NCBI RefSeq assembly: GCF_030295935.1
Contig: NZ_AP027362.1
Location: forward strand, 310,001 to 374,000
Direction of reading: 5' to 3'
DNA: 64,000 bases
Source: Thalassotalea piscium
GTDB lineage: Bacteria > Pseudomonadota > Gammaproteobacteria > Enterobacterales > Alteromonadaceae
This document shows positions 7,506-17,349 of this stretch, piece by piece. Positions within the stretch are counted from its first letter, which is position 1, and every line of letters begins with the position of its first letter. The notes under the pieces are model-generated. The model had not been told where the DNA came from, did no database searches, and worked only from the letters and a program-made list of their open reading frames with translations. The position numbers and the translations under genes were made by a program.

Positions 7506-10500
7506 TTAACTTGTACTTGGTAATTCATTACTTTCTTTTTCATCACTGTGCTTGACCTTTTCTTTACCCATTTGTAATAAGCTTGGTAAGAAAATTAAGG
7601 TAAATACTGTACTAACACTCATGCCACCAACAATTACCGCAGCAATGCCACGGTAAAGTTCAGCGCCTGCTCCAGGTATTAATAGCAGTGGTAACATACC
7701 GCAAATACTGGTTAATGTACTCATTAGTATTGGGCGTAACCGTAAACGTACCGCATTTTGTACTGAATCGCGTCGTGATAAACCTTCTCGCTCGCCGATG
7801 CGTGTTTGGTACACTAGCAAAATGGCATTGTTGACAACCAATCCCAGTAAAATAATAAAGCCGATCATGGTTAATAGATCAAGTGGTTGAAAGATTACCA
7901 TGTTGGTTAGTTGCAGCACGGCTATTCCACCAACAGTTGCTAGTGGAATAGTTAACACCACAAGTAAACTGTCTTTAAATGAGCGAAATAAAGCTGACAT
8001 TAATAGGTATAAAATAATCAATGCCAGTATAAAGCTTTGACTCATACTGGCTAATGCTTCATTTAACGCTTCAGCAGTACCACGATAAGCAATTGCGCCA
8101 TCTTCTGGCAGCTGTGCGAAAATAGCAGGTCCGGCTTGCTCTTTAATCACATTAATTGCTTCTTCTAAGCTTACATTATCTGGTGGTGTTACTTGTAGTG
8201 TAATGGTACGCCTTCTATCGACCCGCCTAATTGAGCTTGGCCCTGCTGTTCGTAATACTTCAACTAATTCACCAACAGGTTGAATACCCGCTTGTGGTGT
8301 AAATAGTGGAATAGCGGCCAACTCTTCTGGAGACTCCCAGTCGGTTGAGCGTAAAAATACATTCAGGCGTTTCTGGCCGTTAAAAAAGTCGCCAACATAT
8401 AATCCTGTACCTAACGATCTTGAAATTGAAGAGACTTGCTGGCGAGTCCAGCCTGCTTCTGCGATTCTTCGTTCATTTGGTATTAGTTGAAGCTCTGGTT
8501 CAGCTAATGTGAGCCCCGGTGACGGTTGGATACTTGCGCCAGGCAATGCTTGGCTAACTGCACCAAACCCTGTTTGGGCAGCGATAAGCAGCTGTTCAAC
8601 ATCGTTACCTTGAATATCTATATCTATTCGACGTCCGCCACCTAGGTTTCTAAATAATTGTTCTTGTGAGGCAAAAGCAATGGTGTCTGGAAAACCACGT
8701 AAAATTTCAAAGTTGATGATATTTACGATTTCTTTAATATCGTCAGCGTCTTGTCCACGGCCACCCATAAAACCAAAGTTACCAAAAAAGCCCATCCAAA
8801 CATGCTCAATTTTTGGCGACTTTTCACCTTTGAGATAGGGTTTCAGACGCTCGTTGATTACGTCACTCATTTCAACCCGAGCAGCTAGATAGCTTTGCCC
8901 CGGAGGAGGTAATATAAACACATTGAATGAGTTTTGATTTCCTTTAGGTAAGTAATCGATCTTAGGAAACATTAAGTAAGAGCCTAAAAATGAGAACATC
9001 ATTAATCCAAGTACCCATGCCATACGCTTACGTGGCGATGAGGTGATTTTCATGATCCCTTGTGTGATATTGTGCCACCAGTGCTGGTGAGGATCTTCTT
9101 CAGATACTTCGGTTAATAATCGCCGTGCAGCGGTAGGTAAAACGGTGATCGCAATCAGTAGTGAGGCGACAATAGCAACCGCAATGGTAATGGCTAAGTC
9201 GGCAAATAATTGTCCGGACACCTCTTCTAAAAAAGCGATAGGTAAGAATATAGCCACTGTAGTAATTGTTGAAGAAAGTAATGCTCCCCATACTTGCGAG
9301 GTGCCAAGTAAAGACGCATTTTCAGGTAATTCACCTCTTTCTCTCAAGCGTACAATATTTTCTAATACCACAATTGCAGCATCTAGCACCATACCAACAG
9401 CAAACGCGAGCCCTGCCATAGAAATAATATTTAATGTACGGCCTGCGGTGTACATAACAATTAAGGTAATAATTAATGAAATAGGGATTGATAGTGCAAC
9501 AATTAACGTGGCGCGGAATTTTCTTAAAAACCACCATAAAACAACTACCGCAAGGAAAATACCCATTAGTAAGTTGCTTTGCACTAATGCCATTGAACGG
9601 CCAATGTAGATAGTTTCATCGTACATTTGAATAAGCTCTAGCCCAGAACGTTTTAGTGGGCCTTCATTAAGCTCTTTCATTGCAGCCTGTAAACCTTCCA
9701 TAACCTCAATAACATTAACACCTTGCTCAACTTGCACGTTCATTGCAATTGCAGGGTCACCATCTAAGGTTAAAATGCCTGTACGGTCGGCATAGGTTAA
9801 TTCAACTGTTGCAATATCTTTAAGTAAAATTGGCTGTCCATCACGCCAGTCAATTACCATATCTTGCAGCTTTTCAACGCCATATTTGCCAGAAAACCGT
9901 ATGGTATATTTACGTCGACCAACTTCGTTAAAGCCGGCAGAAACATCGGTGTTATTGGTTAAAGTACTGGCAAGTTGCGGTAAATGTAAACCAAGGTTAG
10001 CGGTTTTATAGGGGTCGAAGGTAATACGTAATTCAGACGGTAAACCGCCAAAAGCGTTACTTTGAGAAACGCCTGCAACACGTTCAATACGTGTTTGTAC
10101 TACTTCTTCAACATAATCTTGATAGCCTGAAATGTCATTGTTATTGCCTTCGGTTGGCTTTAGCGCGAACCAAGCTATTGCGGTGAAGGTACTTGCGCCA
10201 CCTACTGAAATTGTTGGTTCGGTTGCATCAGGTGGGTAGTTTGGTACTTGATTTAGCGCGTTCATTACGTCGATTAATGCACGCTCTAAGTTAATACCAG
10301 TACGATATCGTAAAGTAATGCTACCGCTACCTTGGCTAGAGCTTGACTCTAAAAGGTCTAAGCCCTGTAACCCTTTAAGAACATCTTCTTGACGTTCAAT
10401 AATTTCAGCTTCAATTTCTTCAGGAGCAGAACCGCGCCAACTAGTAGAAATAACAATTTGTGGTTGGCTGATTTCAGGCGTTAATTGAATGGGTAATTTA

Positions 10501-10589
10501 AATAAACTAATCGCACCAAATAGCGCAACTAATAAAATGGCAACAATTACCGCTGTAGGATTATTAAGTGAGGCTCTTGTTAATATCAT
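7506..10589 (-). CDS. RND efflux transporter permease
   Basis: A 1027-residue inner-membrane proton-driven exporter subunit of the AcrB/MexB superfamily. Hydrophobic blocks are placed as expected: TM1 at 12-30, TM2-6 at about 335-480, TM7 at about 525, TM8-12 at about 855-1000. Two large periplasmic loops lie between. The TM4 motif GMVLDAAIVVLEN (399-411) has a single acidic residue, D403, where AcrB has two adjacent aspartates. This resembles HME and some other RND branches more than classical HAE1 drug pumps, so the substrate is open. The gene overlaps the upstream adaptor gene by 4 bp. No TolC-like channel gene is adjacent, so a channel encoded elsewhere must be used. Confidence 0.9.
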   Translation of the reverse strand: MILTRASLNNPTAVIVAILLVALFGAISLFKLPIQLTPEISQPQIVISTSWRGSAPEEIEAEIIERQEDVLKGLQGLDLLESSSSQGSGSITLRYRTGINLERALIDVMNALNQVPNYPPDATEPTISVGGASTFTAIAWFALKPTEGNNNDISGYQDYVEEVVQTRIERVAGVSQSNAFGGLPSELRITFDPYKTANLGLHLPQLASTLTNNTDVSAGFNEVGRRKYTIRFSGKYGVEKLQDMVIDWRDGQPILLKDIATVELTYADRTGILTLDGDPAIAMNVQVEQGVNVIEVMEGLQAAMKELNEGPLKRSGLELIQMYDETIYIGRSMALVQSNLLMGIFLAVVVLWWFLRKFRATLIVALSIPISLIITLIVMYTAGRTLNIISMAGLAFAVGMVLDAAIVVLENIVRLRERGELPENASLLGTSQVWGALLSSTITTVAIFLPIAFLEEVSGQLFADLAITIAVAIVASLLIAITVLPTAARRLLTEVSEEDPHQHWWHNITQGIMKITSSPRKRMAWVLGLMMFSFLGSYLMFPKIDYLPKGNQNSFNVFILPPPGQSYLAARVEMSDVINERLKPYLKGEKSPKIEHVWMGFFGNFGFMGGRGQDADDIKEIVNIINFEILRGFPDTIAFASQEQLFRNLGGGRRIDIDIQGNDVEQLLIAAQTGFGAVSQALPGASIQPSPGLTLAEPELQLIPNERRIAEAGWTRQQVSSISRSLGTGLYVGDFFNGQKRLNVFLRSTDWESPEELAAIPLFTPQAGIQPVGELVEVLRTAGPSSIRRVDRRRTITLQVTPPDNVSLEEAINVIKEQAGPAIFAQLPEDGAIAYRGTAEALNEALASMSQSFILALIILYLLMSALFRSFKDSLLVVLTIPLATVGGIAVLQLTNMVIFQPLDLLTMIGFIILLGLVVNNAILLVYQTRIGEREGLSRRDSVQNAVRLRLRPILMSTLTSICGMLPLLLIPGAGAELYRGIAAVIVGGMSVSTVFTLIFLPSLLQMGKEKVKHSDEKESNELPSTS

Positions 10590-11668
10590 GATTTACCTGA
10601 CACTAGCGCTTGGTTATTTTCCTTAATAACAACAGATTGACCTGGTTGTAGCCTTTCTGCTCCGCGAATTACTACTTTATCACCTTCATTTATATTGCCT
10701 AATACTTCAATTAGTTCACCTTCACTTAACCCTAATTGAACTTGTACTTGTTCAGCAATGTTTTCGTTACTGATACGAAAAACGGTTGTGCTGTTACGTC
10801 TTAATACTACTGCGTCACGAGGAATAGCTAGAGTTGTTTTTCTTTCTCCATTAGCGACAGCGGCTTGAATATTTAAACCAATAGGCCATTGAACCGCGCT
10901 TAAATCGAGGCGCACTTCCATTAAGTGTGAACGATTATCAGCAACAGGTATAATCGCTTTAATTGGGACTTGAGTTTGGCCTAACGCTGAGCGAATGGTC
11001 ATAGACTCTCTAGCCTTAACGAATAAATAAGAGGTTAGTGGGGCAAATACTGAAGCCTCAATATTGTCTGTTTGTACTAAGCGAATAATTGCAGTACCAC
11101 TGCTGATATATTCTCCCTCATTACTTAAGCGTTGCGTTACAATACCGCTAAAAGGTGCTTTTAATTGGCTATAACTGAGATTTTTTTCAGCTTGCGCTAG
11201 TTTAGATTTTGCGACATCTACATTGGCTTGTGCAACGCTGAAATTTGATAAGCTTTGGTCTAACTCAGTTTGAGAGATAAGCTTGCGTTTAACTAAGCTT
11301 TTCTTACGCTCAATTTCTGTTGTCTCAAAGGTTAATTGAGCTTCGCTATTGGCTAAATTGGCTTTTGCTTCATCAATGATAAGTTTTAAAGACGTATCAT
11401 TGATGGTAGCGATAACTTGTCCTTGAGTCACAATGTCGCCTAAATCAGCAAGGCTTTTTAAACGGCCTGAAACTTCAGAGGCTATTGCTGAATTATTACG
11501 ACTAACTACGGTTCCAGATACCCATGCCACAGGTGATAATGTAGTTTGAATAACCTGAGCAACATTAACATTTGCAGCACGGCTTTGTTGGGCGACTGCA
11601 AAAGATGAATAAATGCAGATCACTCCTGAAAGAATGGTTAACGAGATATATGGTATGAATTTAGTCAT
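10586..11668 (-). CDS. RND periplasmic adaptor subunit (membrane fusion protein)
   Basis: A 360-residue protein with a signal peptide (about residues 1-26, ending FAVAQ). The order is classical for the family: a lipoyl half-motif near 65-95 (LADLGDIVTQGQVIATIND), an alpha-helical hairpin (about 95-160), the second lipoyl half (LKAPFSGIVTQRLSNEGEY near 165-190), a beta-barrel and a membrane-proximal domain with IPRDAVV. It bridges the RND permease encoded just downstream (4-bp overlap) and an outer-membrane channel. Start chosen as the ATG before the signal peptide. Confidence 0.9.
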   Translation of the reverse strand: MTKFIPYISLTILSGVICIYSSFAVAQQSRAANVNVAQVIQTTLSPVAWVSGTVVSRNNSAIASEVSGRLKSLADLGDIVTQGQVIATINDTSLKLIIDEAKANLANSEAQLTFETTEIERKKSLVKRKLISQTELDQSLSNFSVAQANVDVAKSKLAQAEKNLSYSQLKAPFSGIVTQRLSNEGEYISSGTAIIRLVQTDNIEASVFAPLTSYLFVKARESMTIRSALGQTQVPIKAIIPVADNRSHLMEVRLDLSAVQWPIGLNIQAAVANGERKTTLAIPRDAVVLRRNSTTVFRISNENIAEQVQVQLGLSEGELIEVLGNINEGDKVVIRGAERLQPGQSVVIKENNQALVSGKS

Positions 11669-11798
11669 AAAATCCTATTGTAAATCTATCTAAAGCTATC
11701 ATGGGTAACAGTTTACCCAAGTGAGTGTAGTCAATAATGTAAGAGAGTGCTTTAAAATAACAGTTAAGCACGCCTTAGTTATACTAATTTTATTTGAG

Positions 11799-11888
11799 AT
11801 TATTTGTCGGTAACTTCATTGTTATACGTTTTTTAACCTCAAAAGGATGACAAGTACTGCCAAATAAATTGTTCATTATTTGTCGGTA
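11799..11888. repeat. 14-bp direct repeat around the M28 peptidase gene end
   Basis: The sequence attatttgtcggta occurs at 11799-11812 and 11875-11888. The second copy contains the stop codon and last codons of the peptidase gene. A short duplication or a remnant of an insertion would explain it. Confidence 0.6.
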
Positions 11889-12976
11889 GTATTTACCACC
11901 TTAAATGTACTTAAAAACTCAACTAATACTTTAACAGTGGCTGTTAATTGTTGAGTAATGCGTTGTGGAAACAACTGTTCCATAGTGCTTAACTGGTCAA
12001 ACTCTTTATGCCAAATATGGCCCCACTTGGTTTCTTTTTTACGATCACAGGCAGAGTGTGTTTCACTGTCAAAGCAGTCCCATAAGGCTGAATGTTCGCT
12101 TTGCGAATAGCCATCGTAACCGTCTTTACCGTTAATAGAAAAGTTAGTAGTTTCAATATACGCAATAGGTACGCCTGAACAGGCGAAAGGTGCATGATCA
12201 GACCATGAGCCTGTTACACCTTCAGGGTAGCCTTCGTAAGCAGGGTGAATAATATATTGTTGTTTTGGCTCAATCAGCTGTTTTGAGATATTGAACAACG
12301 CGTCTCTGATATGAGCTTCACTGTTATAACTTCCAGAAATGTCACCACATCGATAAGGTGTAGTATGGGCGCTATGTACATAGAGGTAGTCGCCACCAGC
12401 TATGGTGTCTAGGTTGATCATTGCTAAAATATTATTTGTCGATTCTTGCGTGTCGATCAGCGTTTTAACGTAATGTTTAGCGCCGAGTATACCTGCCTCT
12501 TCAGCACCTAAAGCAATAAAACGTACGTTATAAGGCAACGCTTTTTTATTTGCTAATAGTTCAGCTACCGTCAACATTGCTGCAAGGCCGGTAGCGTTAT
12601 CAATAGCGCCCTGAGAACCAAGTGCTTCACCTGTTGAGTCAAGGTGAGCTGCAAGTATTAGGGTGTATTTTTTATCTATATTGAGATCAGCAATAACATT
12701 GGCTGAAACTAATTCGTTTTTAGGCAGTGTAAAAGGCTGTACACTTACCACTAGCCCCATTGCTTTAAAACGGTTTTCGACATAATTAATAGTTTCTTGC
12801 TCTTTAGCACTACCTGCTTCACGAGCGCCAATACCTTTAATTGGATCAGCAATGGCTTGCAGGTGCTGATTAACAATAGTGCTAATGTTTTTATCATTAT
12901 TAGTGGTACTGTGAACCGTAAACGTAGTAAAAGCGTATAATATGATGGCTGAACAGGTCAGTTTTATTTTGAACAT
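11876..12976 (-). CDS. Secreted M28-family zinc aminopeptidase
   Basis: A 366-residue protein with a signal peptide (about 1-23). The M28 metal-binding pattern is visible: AAHLDS (His and Asp), GAIDNATG (bridging Asp), GAEEAGILGAKH (catalytic Glu and metal Glu), NLDTIAGGD and SDHAPF (last His). Members remove N-terminal amino acids from peptides outside the cytoplasm. It is divergent from the peroxidase-like gene across a 102-bp region that probably holds both promoters. Confidence 0.85.
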   Translation of the reverse strand: MFKIKLTCSAIILYAFTTFTVHSTTNNDKNISTIVNQHLQAIADPIKGIGAREAGSAKEQETINYVENRFKAMGLVVSVQPFTLPKNELVSANVIADLNIDKKYTLILAAHLDSTGEALGSQGAIDNATGLAAMLTVAELLANKKALPYNVRFIALGAEEAGILGAKHYVKTLIDTQESTNNILAMINLDTIAGGDYLYVHSAHTTPYRCGDISGSYNSEAHIRDALFNISKQLIEPKQQYIIHPAYEGYPEGVTGSWSDHAPFACSGVPIAYIETTNFSINGKDGYDGYSQSEHSALWDCFDSETHSACDRKKETKWGHIWHKEFDQLSTMEQLFPQRITQQLTATVKVLVEFLSTFKVVNTTDK

Positions 12977-13078
12977 ATATTTATCAATAGTTTAAATTGG
13001 CTAATAGCCAAGTAATGTATAACATATCGAGATATTATTCGATCTAAACTCACAGAATTTACTTAAAAAATTAGGATC

Positions 13079-13639
13079 ATGATGAAAAAATTAATCTGCA
13101 TATTCACATTATTATTACTGCCAAGCATAACGGCCTCAGCAGCAAGTTGTCCTGACTACTTAGATGTTACTTTAAAAAAACTACATTCTTCTGAACAAGT
13201 AAATTTATGTGAGTTAGCTCAGAATAAACCCGTGTTAATTGTTAATACGGCTAGCAACTGTGGCTTTACACATCATTTTGAAGGTTTAGAAGCTATTCAC
13301 GAAAAATATCAAGATAAAGGCCTTGTGGTTATTGGCTTTCCGTCAAATGACTTTTTTCAAGAAGAAAGTGACGAAAAAGATACAGCAAAAGTATGTTTTG
13401 TTAATTATGGTGTAACCTTTACCATGTTAGCTCCAAGTGCGGTCAGAGGAAGTGACGTTAATAGCGTATTTAAGTTCTTAGGGGATAAGTCATCGTCTCC
13501 TAAATGGAATTTTTATAAATATTTAATAGACGGCAAAGGTGAAAAAGTAACGTCGTTTAGTCCAAAAACTAATCCTGACGATCCTGAATTTATTGAAGCA
13601 ATAGAGTTGTTAATTAACAAAGATGCCAGTAACACTTAA
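13079..13639 (+). CDS. Exported glutathione-peroxidase-like thiol peroxidase
   Basis: A 186-residue protein with an N-terminal signal peptide (about 1-21, TASAAS), so it acts outside the cytoplasm. The GPx fold motifs are present: NTASNCGFT with the active-site Cys61 in place of selenocysteine, GFPSNDF at 86-92, and WNFYKYLI with W143-N144. The usual catalytic Gln of the GFPxNQF motif is replaced by Asp91, which is unusual. Two adjacent ATGs (13079 and 13082) are possible starts. It overlaps the next gene by one base (TAATG), so the pair is probably translationally coupled. Confidence 0.8.
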   Translation: MMKKLICIFTLLLLPSITASAASCPDYLDVTLKKLHSSEQVNLCELAQNKPVLIVNTASNCGFTHHFEGLEAIHEKYQDKGLVVIGFPSNDFFQEESDEKDTAKVCFVNYGVTFTMLAPSAVRGSDVNSVFKFLGDKSSSPKWNFYKYLIDGKGEKVTSFSPKTNPDDPEFIEAIELLINKDASNT

Positions 13640-14772
13640 TGATTTTTGCTAATGCTTTAAAACCCAAGTACCTACTTAAACAGTTAATAGGCTACAGTGC
13701 TATTCTATTATTGTTAAGCTTTACGATGGTAACACGAGCTGAATTTATTCTAGATTCAAACCCTAGTATAAGTGCTGACATGCCGTTTAATGCTGAATCT
13801 TTGTGTCGAGTCGCTAACAATACACAAGCATACTTAACAAAGTACCAAGATGATACGTTTGCGGTACATGCAGGCGAAAATATAATTAAAGGCCTAACGC
13901 TTTCGCGGGTGCAAGAAACGTTAGTCTTTATGTGTAAACCTGAAAATAAAAGTAAGTTAAACCAAGGTGAATTTCTTAAACAACATTTTGATTTTTATCG
14001 TTGGTACCCTGAAAAAAAACAAGCTAATGTTTTTGCGCAAAAAAGTACTAACAAAGTTAAAACAAGGTTGTTAACTAATATCCCTAAAGATCAAATTTTG
14101 CTCACTAAGTATTACACTAAACTGTTAAATGCTAGCAGTGTTAAAACAGCAGTGTATGATCAGGCGTTATATGCTTTGCCTTTTGACGAACAAGCCCTAA
14201 CGTTGGCTGAAGCTGATGCAAAAGGCAATCAACTCACTCGATTTAAGTATACTCGCCAAGAGGTTATTGCAGGTAAGTTACTCAATAATAAACTAGCTAA
14301 ACCGTTAATTTGGTTAACAGAAGATGCGTTACACGATGTGTTGTTACAAGGTACAGGTGTAATGAATGTTGACGGTAAAGTGCGATATTTTAATGTGCAC
14401 CGTAACAATGGTATTGCTTATAACTACGCTATTGGAAAGAAAGAGCAAGCGCGTTATTGGTATTTTGCAGAAGTGCCTAGTGTCCTCGGTTATGGTAAAA
14501 CCATTGATGCCAAAATAGCACTTGAGTCTGACGTTGCTTTTGCAGGCAATGTTAAGTCACTCGGCTTAGGTAAACTGTTTTTAATTAACCACGCAGTAGA
14601 CGGAGTAACTCAAGGAGCTCTTGGGGTGTTAGCGGATCAAGGTGGCGCATTTGATAACAATTTATTTCAATTGGATTGGCTAAAAGGTAGTTATTACGGT
14701 TGGAAAGACTATTACGAAGCCAATAAGCATTTATCTGACTATGCAAGCGCATGGTTGTTATTAAAAAAATAG
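13639..14772 (+). CDS. MltA/3D-domain-like exported protein (possible lytic transglycosylase)
   Basis: A 377-residue protein with an N-terminal hydrophobic signal segment (about 16-35). The middle has QGTGVMNVDGKVRYFNVHRNNGIAYNYAIG, resembling the QGSG...G...NGxPYxxIG block of MltA. The C-terminus has VLADQGGAFDNNLFQLDWLKG, resembling the 3D-domain DTGGAIKG...D block, with a candidate catalytic Asp at about 333. Known MltA proteins cleave peptidoglycan with anhydro-muramic acid formation. Similarity outside these blocks is not evident, and the usual lipobox is absent, so the activity is inferred. The gene is coupled to the upstream peroxidase-like gene. Confidence 0.55.
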   Translation: MIFANALKPKYLLKQLIGYSAILLLLSFTMVTRAEFILDSNPSISADMPFNAESLCRVANNTQAYLTKYQDDTFAVHAGENIIKGLTLSRVQETLVFMCKPENKSKLNQGEFLKQHFDFYRWYPEKKQANVFAQKSTNKVKTRLLTNIPKDQILLTKYYTKLLNASSVKTAVYDQALYALPFDEQALTLAEADAKGNQLTRFKYTRQEVIAGKLLNNKLAKPLIWLTEDALHDVLLQGTGVMNVDGKVRYFNVHRNNGIAYNYAIGKKEQARYWYFAEVPSVLGYGKTIDAKIALESDVAFAGNVKSLGLGKLFLINHAVDGVTQGALGVLADQGGAFDNNLFQLDWLKGSYYGWKDYYEANKHLSDYASAWLLLKK

Positions 14773-14859
14773 TGCCTGTTTTAGTCAGTAGAAATAATCA
14801 CATAGTTAGTGATATTGATATCATACTAAAATTGGCTCGTTAAAGTGGTATAAGTAAAA

Positions 14860-15321
14860 ATGGCACGTTTGAAGCAAACTTATCAGCAGAACGGTTTTTT
14901 CGGTATTGGTATTGTTAATAGTCATGATGAGTTAAATATTGGTACTTTGTGGCGCACTGCATATATTATGGGCGCGGCATTTATTTTTACGGTTGAACGA
15001 AAATATAAAAAGCAAACGTCTGATGTGGTTAATGCTTGGCAAAAAATTCCACTGTACCACTACGACACTATTGAAGCGCTAAAGCAAAATTTACCTTATG
15101 ACACCCCACTAATAGCCGTTGAACTAAATGATGATGCGATTGAACTTGCCGAGTATCAACACCCTAACCGAGCCGTATACTTGCTCGGTAATGAACAGAG
15201 TGGCTTAACTAGAGAAACACTTAGCCAATGTCATCAAACAGTTAAGCTACCGGGTACATTTAGTTTAAATGTAGCGGTAGCCGGTAGTATTGTTATCTAT
15301 GACAGGGTAAGTAAGCAATAA
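14860..15321 (+). CDS. SPOUT (TrmH/SpoU-family) RNA 2'-O-methyltransferase
   Basis: A 153-residue single-domain protein with the three SpoU motifs: NIGTLWRTAYIMG near residue 27-39, YLLGNEQSGLTRETL near 107-121, and LNVAVAGSIVIYDR near 136-149. This is the catalytic knot domain without an N-terminal substrate-binding domain. It methylates a ribose in tRNA or rRNA using S-adenosylmethionine; the target cannot be told from sequence alone. It is convergent with the polysaccharide locus. Confidence 0.8.
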   Translation: MARLKQTYQQNGFFGIGIVNSHDELNIGTLWRTAYIMGAAFIFTVERKYKKQTSDVVNAWQKIPLYHYDTIEALKQNLPYDTPLIAVELNDDAIELAEYQHPNRAVYLLGNEQSGLTRETLSQCHQTVKLPGTFSLNVAVAGSIVIYDRVSKQ

Positions 15322-15351
15322 CTTAAGTTTTATATTTTAATTGATATGAGC

Positions 15352-17283
15352 TCAAGGCAAAATCGGCTCAAGGGTATTATCTAACTCATTAGACTTATCA
15401 ACAGACGGCTTATCTTCTTTGTTTGAAGTATGAGTTTCTGGCTGATATTCGAGTGGAGCGTTTAAAAGTATTTGTTTGAGTTTGCCTACATCTTCAGCAC
15501 GCATTGCGTCATTTAAGTCATTAAGAATAACATTCACTTCAGGCCAGCTCAGTGAGCGTTCATTAGCTGTGAGTATTCGCTTGTGTGCTGTGGGCTCAGC
15601 ATGATCGTCAATTAATAGCTCTTCATACAATTTCTCACCAGGGCGTAAACCACTGTAGTTTATTTCAATATCACCATCTGGGTTTTCATCATTTTTAACA
15701 GTAAGCCCCATTAAATGTGTCATTTTTTTCGCTAGATCAACAATTTTAACGGGTTTACCCATGTCGAGCACGAAAACATCACCGCCTTTACCCATAGCCC
15801 CAGCTTGAATAACTAATTGAGCCGCTTCAGGGATAGTCATAAAGTAACGAATAATATCTGGATGAGTAACCGTAATAGGGCCGCCTTTTTTAATTTGCCG
15901 TCTAAACAAAGGCACTACTGAACCAGAGGAACCAAGCACGTTACCAAAACGCACCATAACAAATCGTGTGTTGTGGTCTCGTGGGGCTAACGATTGCAGT
16001 ACAAGTTCAGCCATGCGCTTTGTTGCCCCCATCACGTTGGTTGGTCGTACTGCTTTGTCTGTTGAAATAAGTACAAAGGTTTCTACGTCGCAATATATAG
16101 CGGCTTGTGCAATTTCATAGGTGCCCATTATATTATTAGAAATACCAGCGATAACATTGCCTTCTACTAAAGGTACGTGTTTATAGGCAGCCGCATGATA
16201 AATAGTTTGTACAGTGTGTGTATGAAAAATAGAACTCATTAGTATGCCATTTTGAACGTTACCAATAAGCGGCACTAACGGTATATCGACATTAAGCTCA
16301 TTGATATAAACATTCAGCTCTTGATTAATCTCATAAAGAAATGCTTCGCTGACATCAAGTAAAACAAGTTTACTCGGGCCTTGCTTAATTATTTGGCGAC
16401 AAAGTTCTTTACCAATAGAGCCACCAGCACCAGATACCATAACCACTTTATCTTTTATATTGGCATGCATTAATTCAGCTACGGGTGTTACTGGCTCTCG
16501 CCCTAATAATTCATCTACTGAGACTTCACGTAACTGATCTATTTTTTGTTTACCTGAAACAATGTCAGCCATACTTGGGATAGACAATAATTCAATGGCA
16601 TGGGGTTCAAAAGTGGCAATAATTTCTTTGAGGCGAACAGGGCCAACATGTGAAAGTGCGATAAGTATTTTAAAGTTGCCATAGCGCTTAATTAATTTCC
16701 CTATATTATTGGCTGAATATACTTTAATGCCAAGCAACTCGCGGCCATGGTAGCGACTTTTCTCATCGATAAATGCTACGGGCTGGTACGTGCTTGCAGA
16801 GGTTAATGCACTTGCAAGTTGTTGGCCTGTTTTACCCGCACCATAAATAACAACAGCGGTGCGTTTATCAAACCAATGTTTACCGAGCATTAAGCCAAAG
16901 CCTGCTCGAGCGCCAGCAATTAAAATACTGCTGATAACAAAGAACACTATCGGAACTGAGCGTGGTAAAAAGGCATCGTAAAGTATGCCAGATAAGTAAA
17001 ATATTATACTGGCGAGTCCGAGTAATAATAAGGTTTTAAGTGTTGCCTTTGCATTAAAATATCGAATAACCGTTCGGTAGGTGCCAAAAAAGTAAAAAAG
17101 CAGCATAGTGCTAAGTGAAACGGTAATAAATACTGACCACTCTGCTTGATTAAATTCAAGATTCGAGACACCGAGGCGAATAAAGTAGGCGAGAAAAAAT
17201 GCAAAACCTAAAGAAAATAAGTCGTAAGCTAGTAAAACGAATAGCTTTACTGAGCGGGGGATCAAATCAATTTTTCTGATCAT
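15352..17283 (-). CDS. Membrane-bound nucleotide-sugar 4,6-dehydratase (PglF/WbpM/CapD type)
   Basis: A 643-residue protein. Four N-terminal hydrophobic segments (about 12-125) precede a nucleotide-binding region (YGAGKTGQQLASAL near 146) and an SDR catalytic domain starting at SGAGGSIGKEL near 285. The active-site stretch is VLISTDKAVRPTNVMGATKR, where the usual SDR Tyr is replaced as in the CapD/WbpM group. It makes UDP-4-keto-6-deoxy-HexNAc, the first step to bacillosamine-type sugars. It is the last gene of the minus-strand locus, directly after the aminotransferase gene. The C-terminal 40 residues are a charged, low-complexity tail. Confidence 0.85.
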   Translation of the reverse strand: MIRKIDLIPRSVKLFVLLAYDLFSLGFAFFLAYFIRLGVSNLEFNQAEWSVFITVSLSTMLLFYFFGTYRTVIRYFNAKATLKTLLLLGLASIIFYLSGILYDAFLPRSVPIVFFVISSILIAGARAGFGLMLGKHWFDKRTAVVIYGAGKTGQQLASALTSASTYQPVAFIDEKSRYHGRELLGIKVYSANNIGKLIKRYGNFKILIALSHVGPVRLKEIIATFEPHAIELLSIPSMADIVSGKQKIDQLREVSVDELLGREPVTPVAELMHANIKDKVVMVSGAGGSIGKELCRQIIKQGPSKLVLLDVSEAFLYEINQELNVYINELNVDIPLVPLIGNVQNGILMSSIFHTHTVQTIYHAAAYKHVPLVEGNVIAGISNNIMGTYEIAQAAIYCDVETFVLISTDKAVRPTNVMGATKRMAELVLQSLAPRDHNTRFVMVRFGNVLGSSGSVVPLFRRQIKKGGPITVTHPDIIRYFMTIPEAAQLVIQAGAMGKGGDVFVLDMGKPVKIVDLAKKMTHLMGLTVKNDENPDGDIEINYSGLRPGEKLYEELLIDDHAEPTAHKRILTANERSLSWPEVNVILNDLNDAMRAEDVGKLKQILLNAPLEYQPETHTSNKEDKPSVDKSNELDNTLEPILP

Positions 17284-17349
17284 AGTTGTGCCTTTTAAAG
17301 GTTCTAATTATTATTTTTATTTACATTTTTTTAACTATACTAACAGCTT

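Noticed and set aside
9145-9609. A 154-codon plus-strand frame inside the RND gene
   Set aside because: It is antisense to a strongly conserved permease and has no start signal; a shadow frame.
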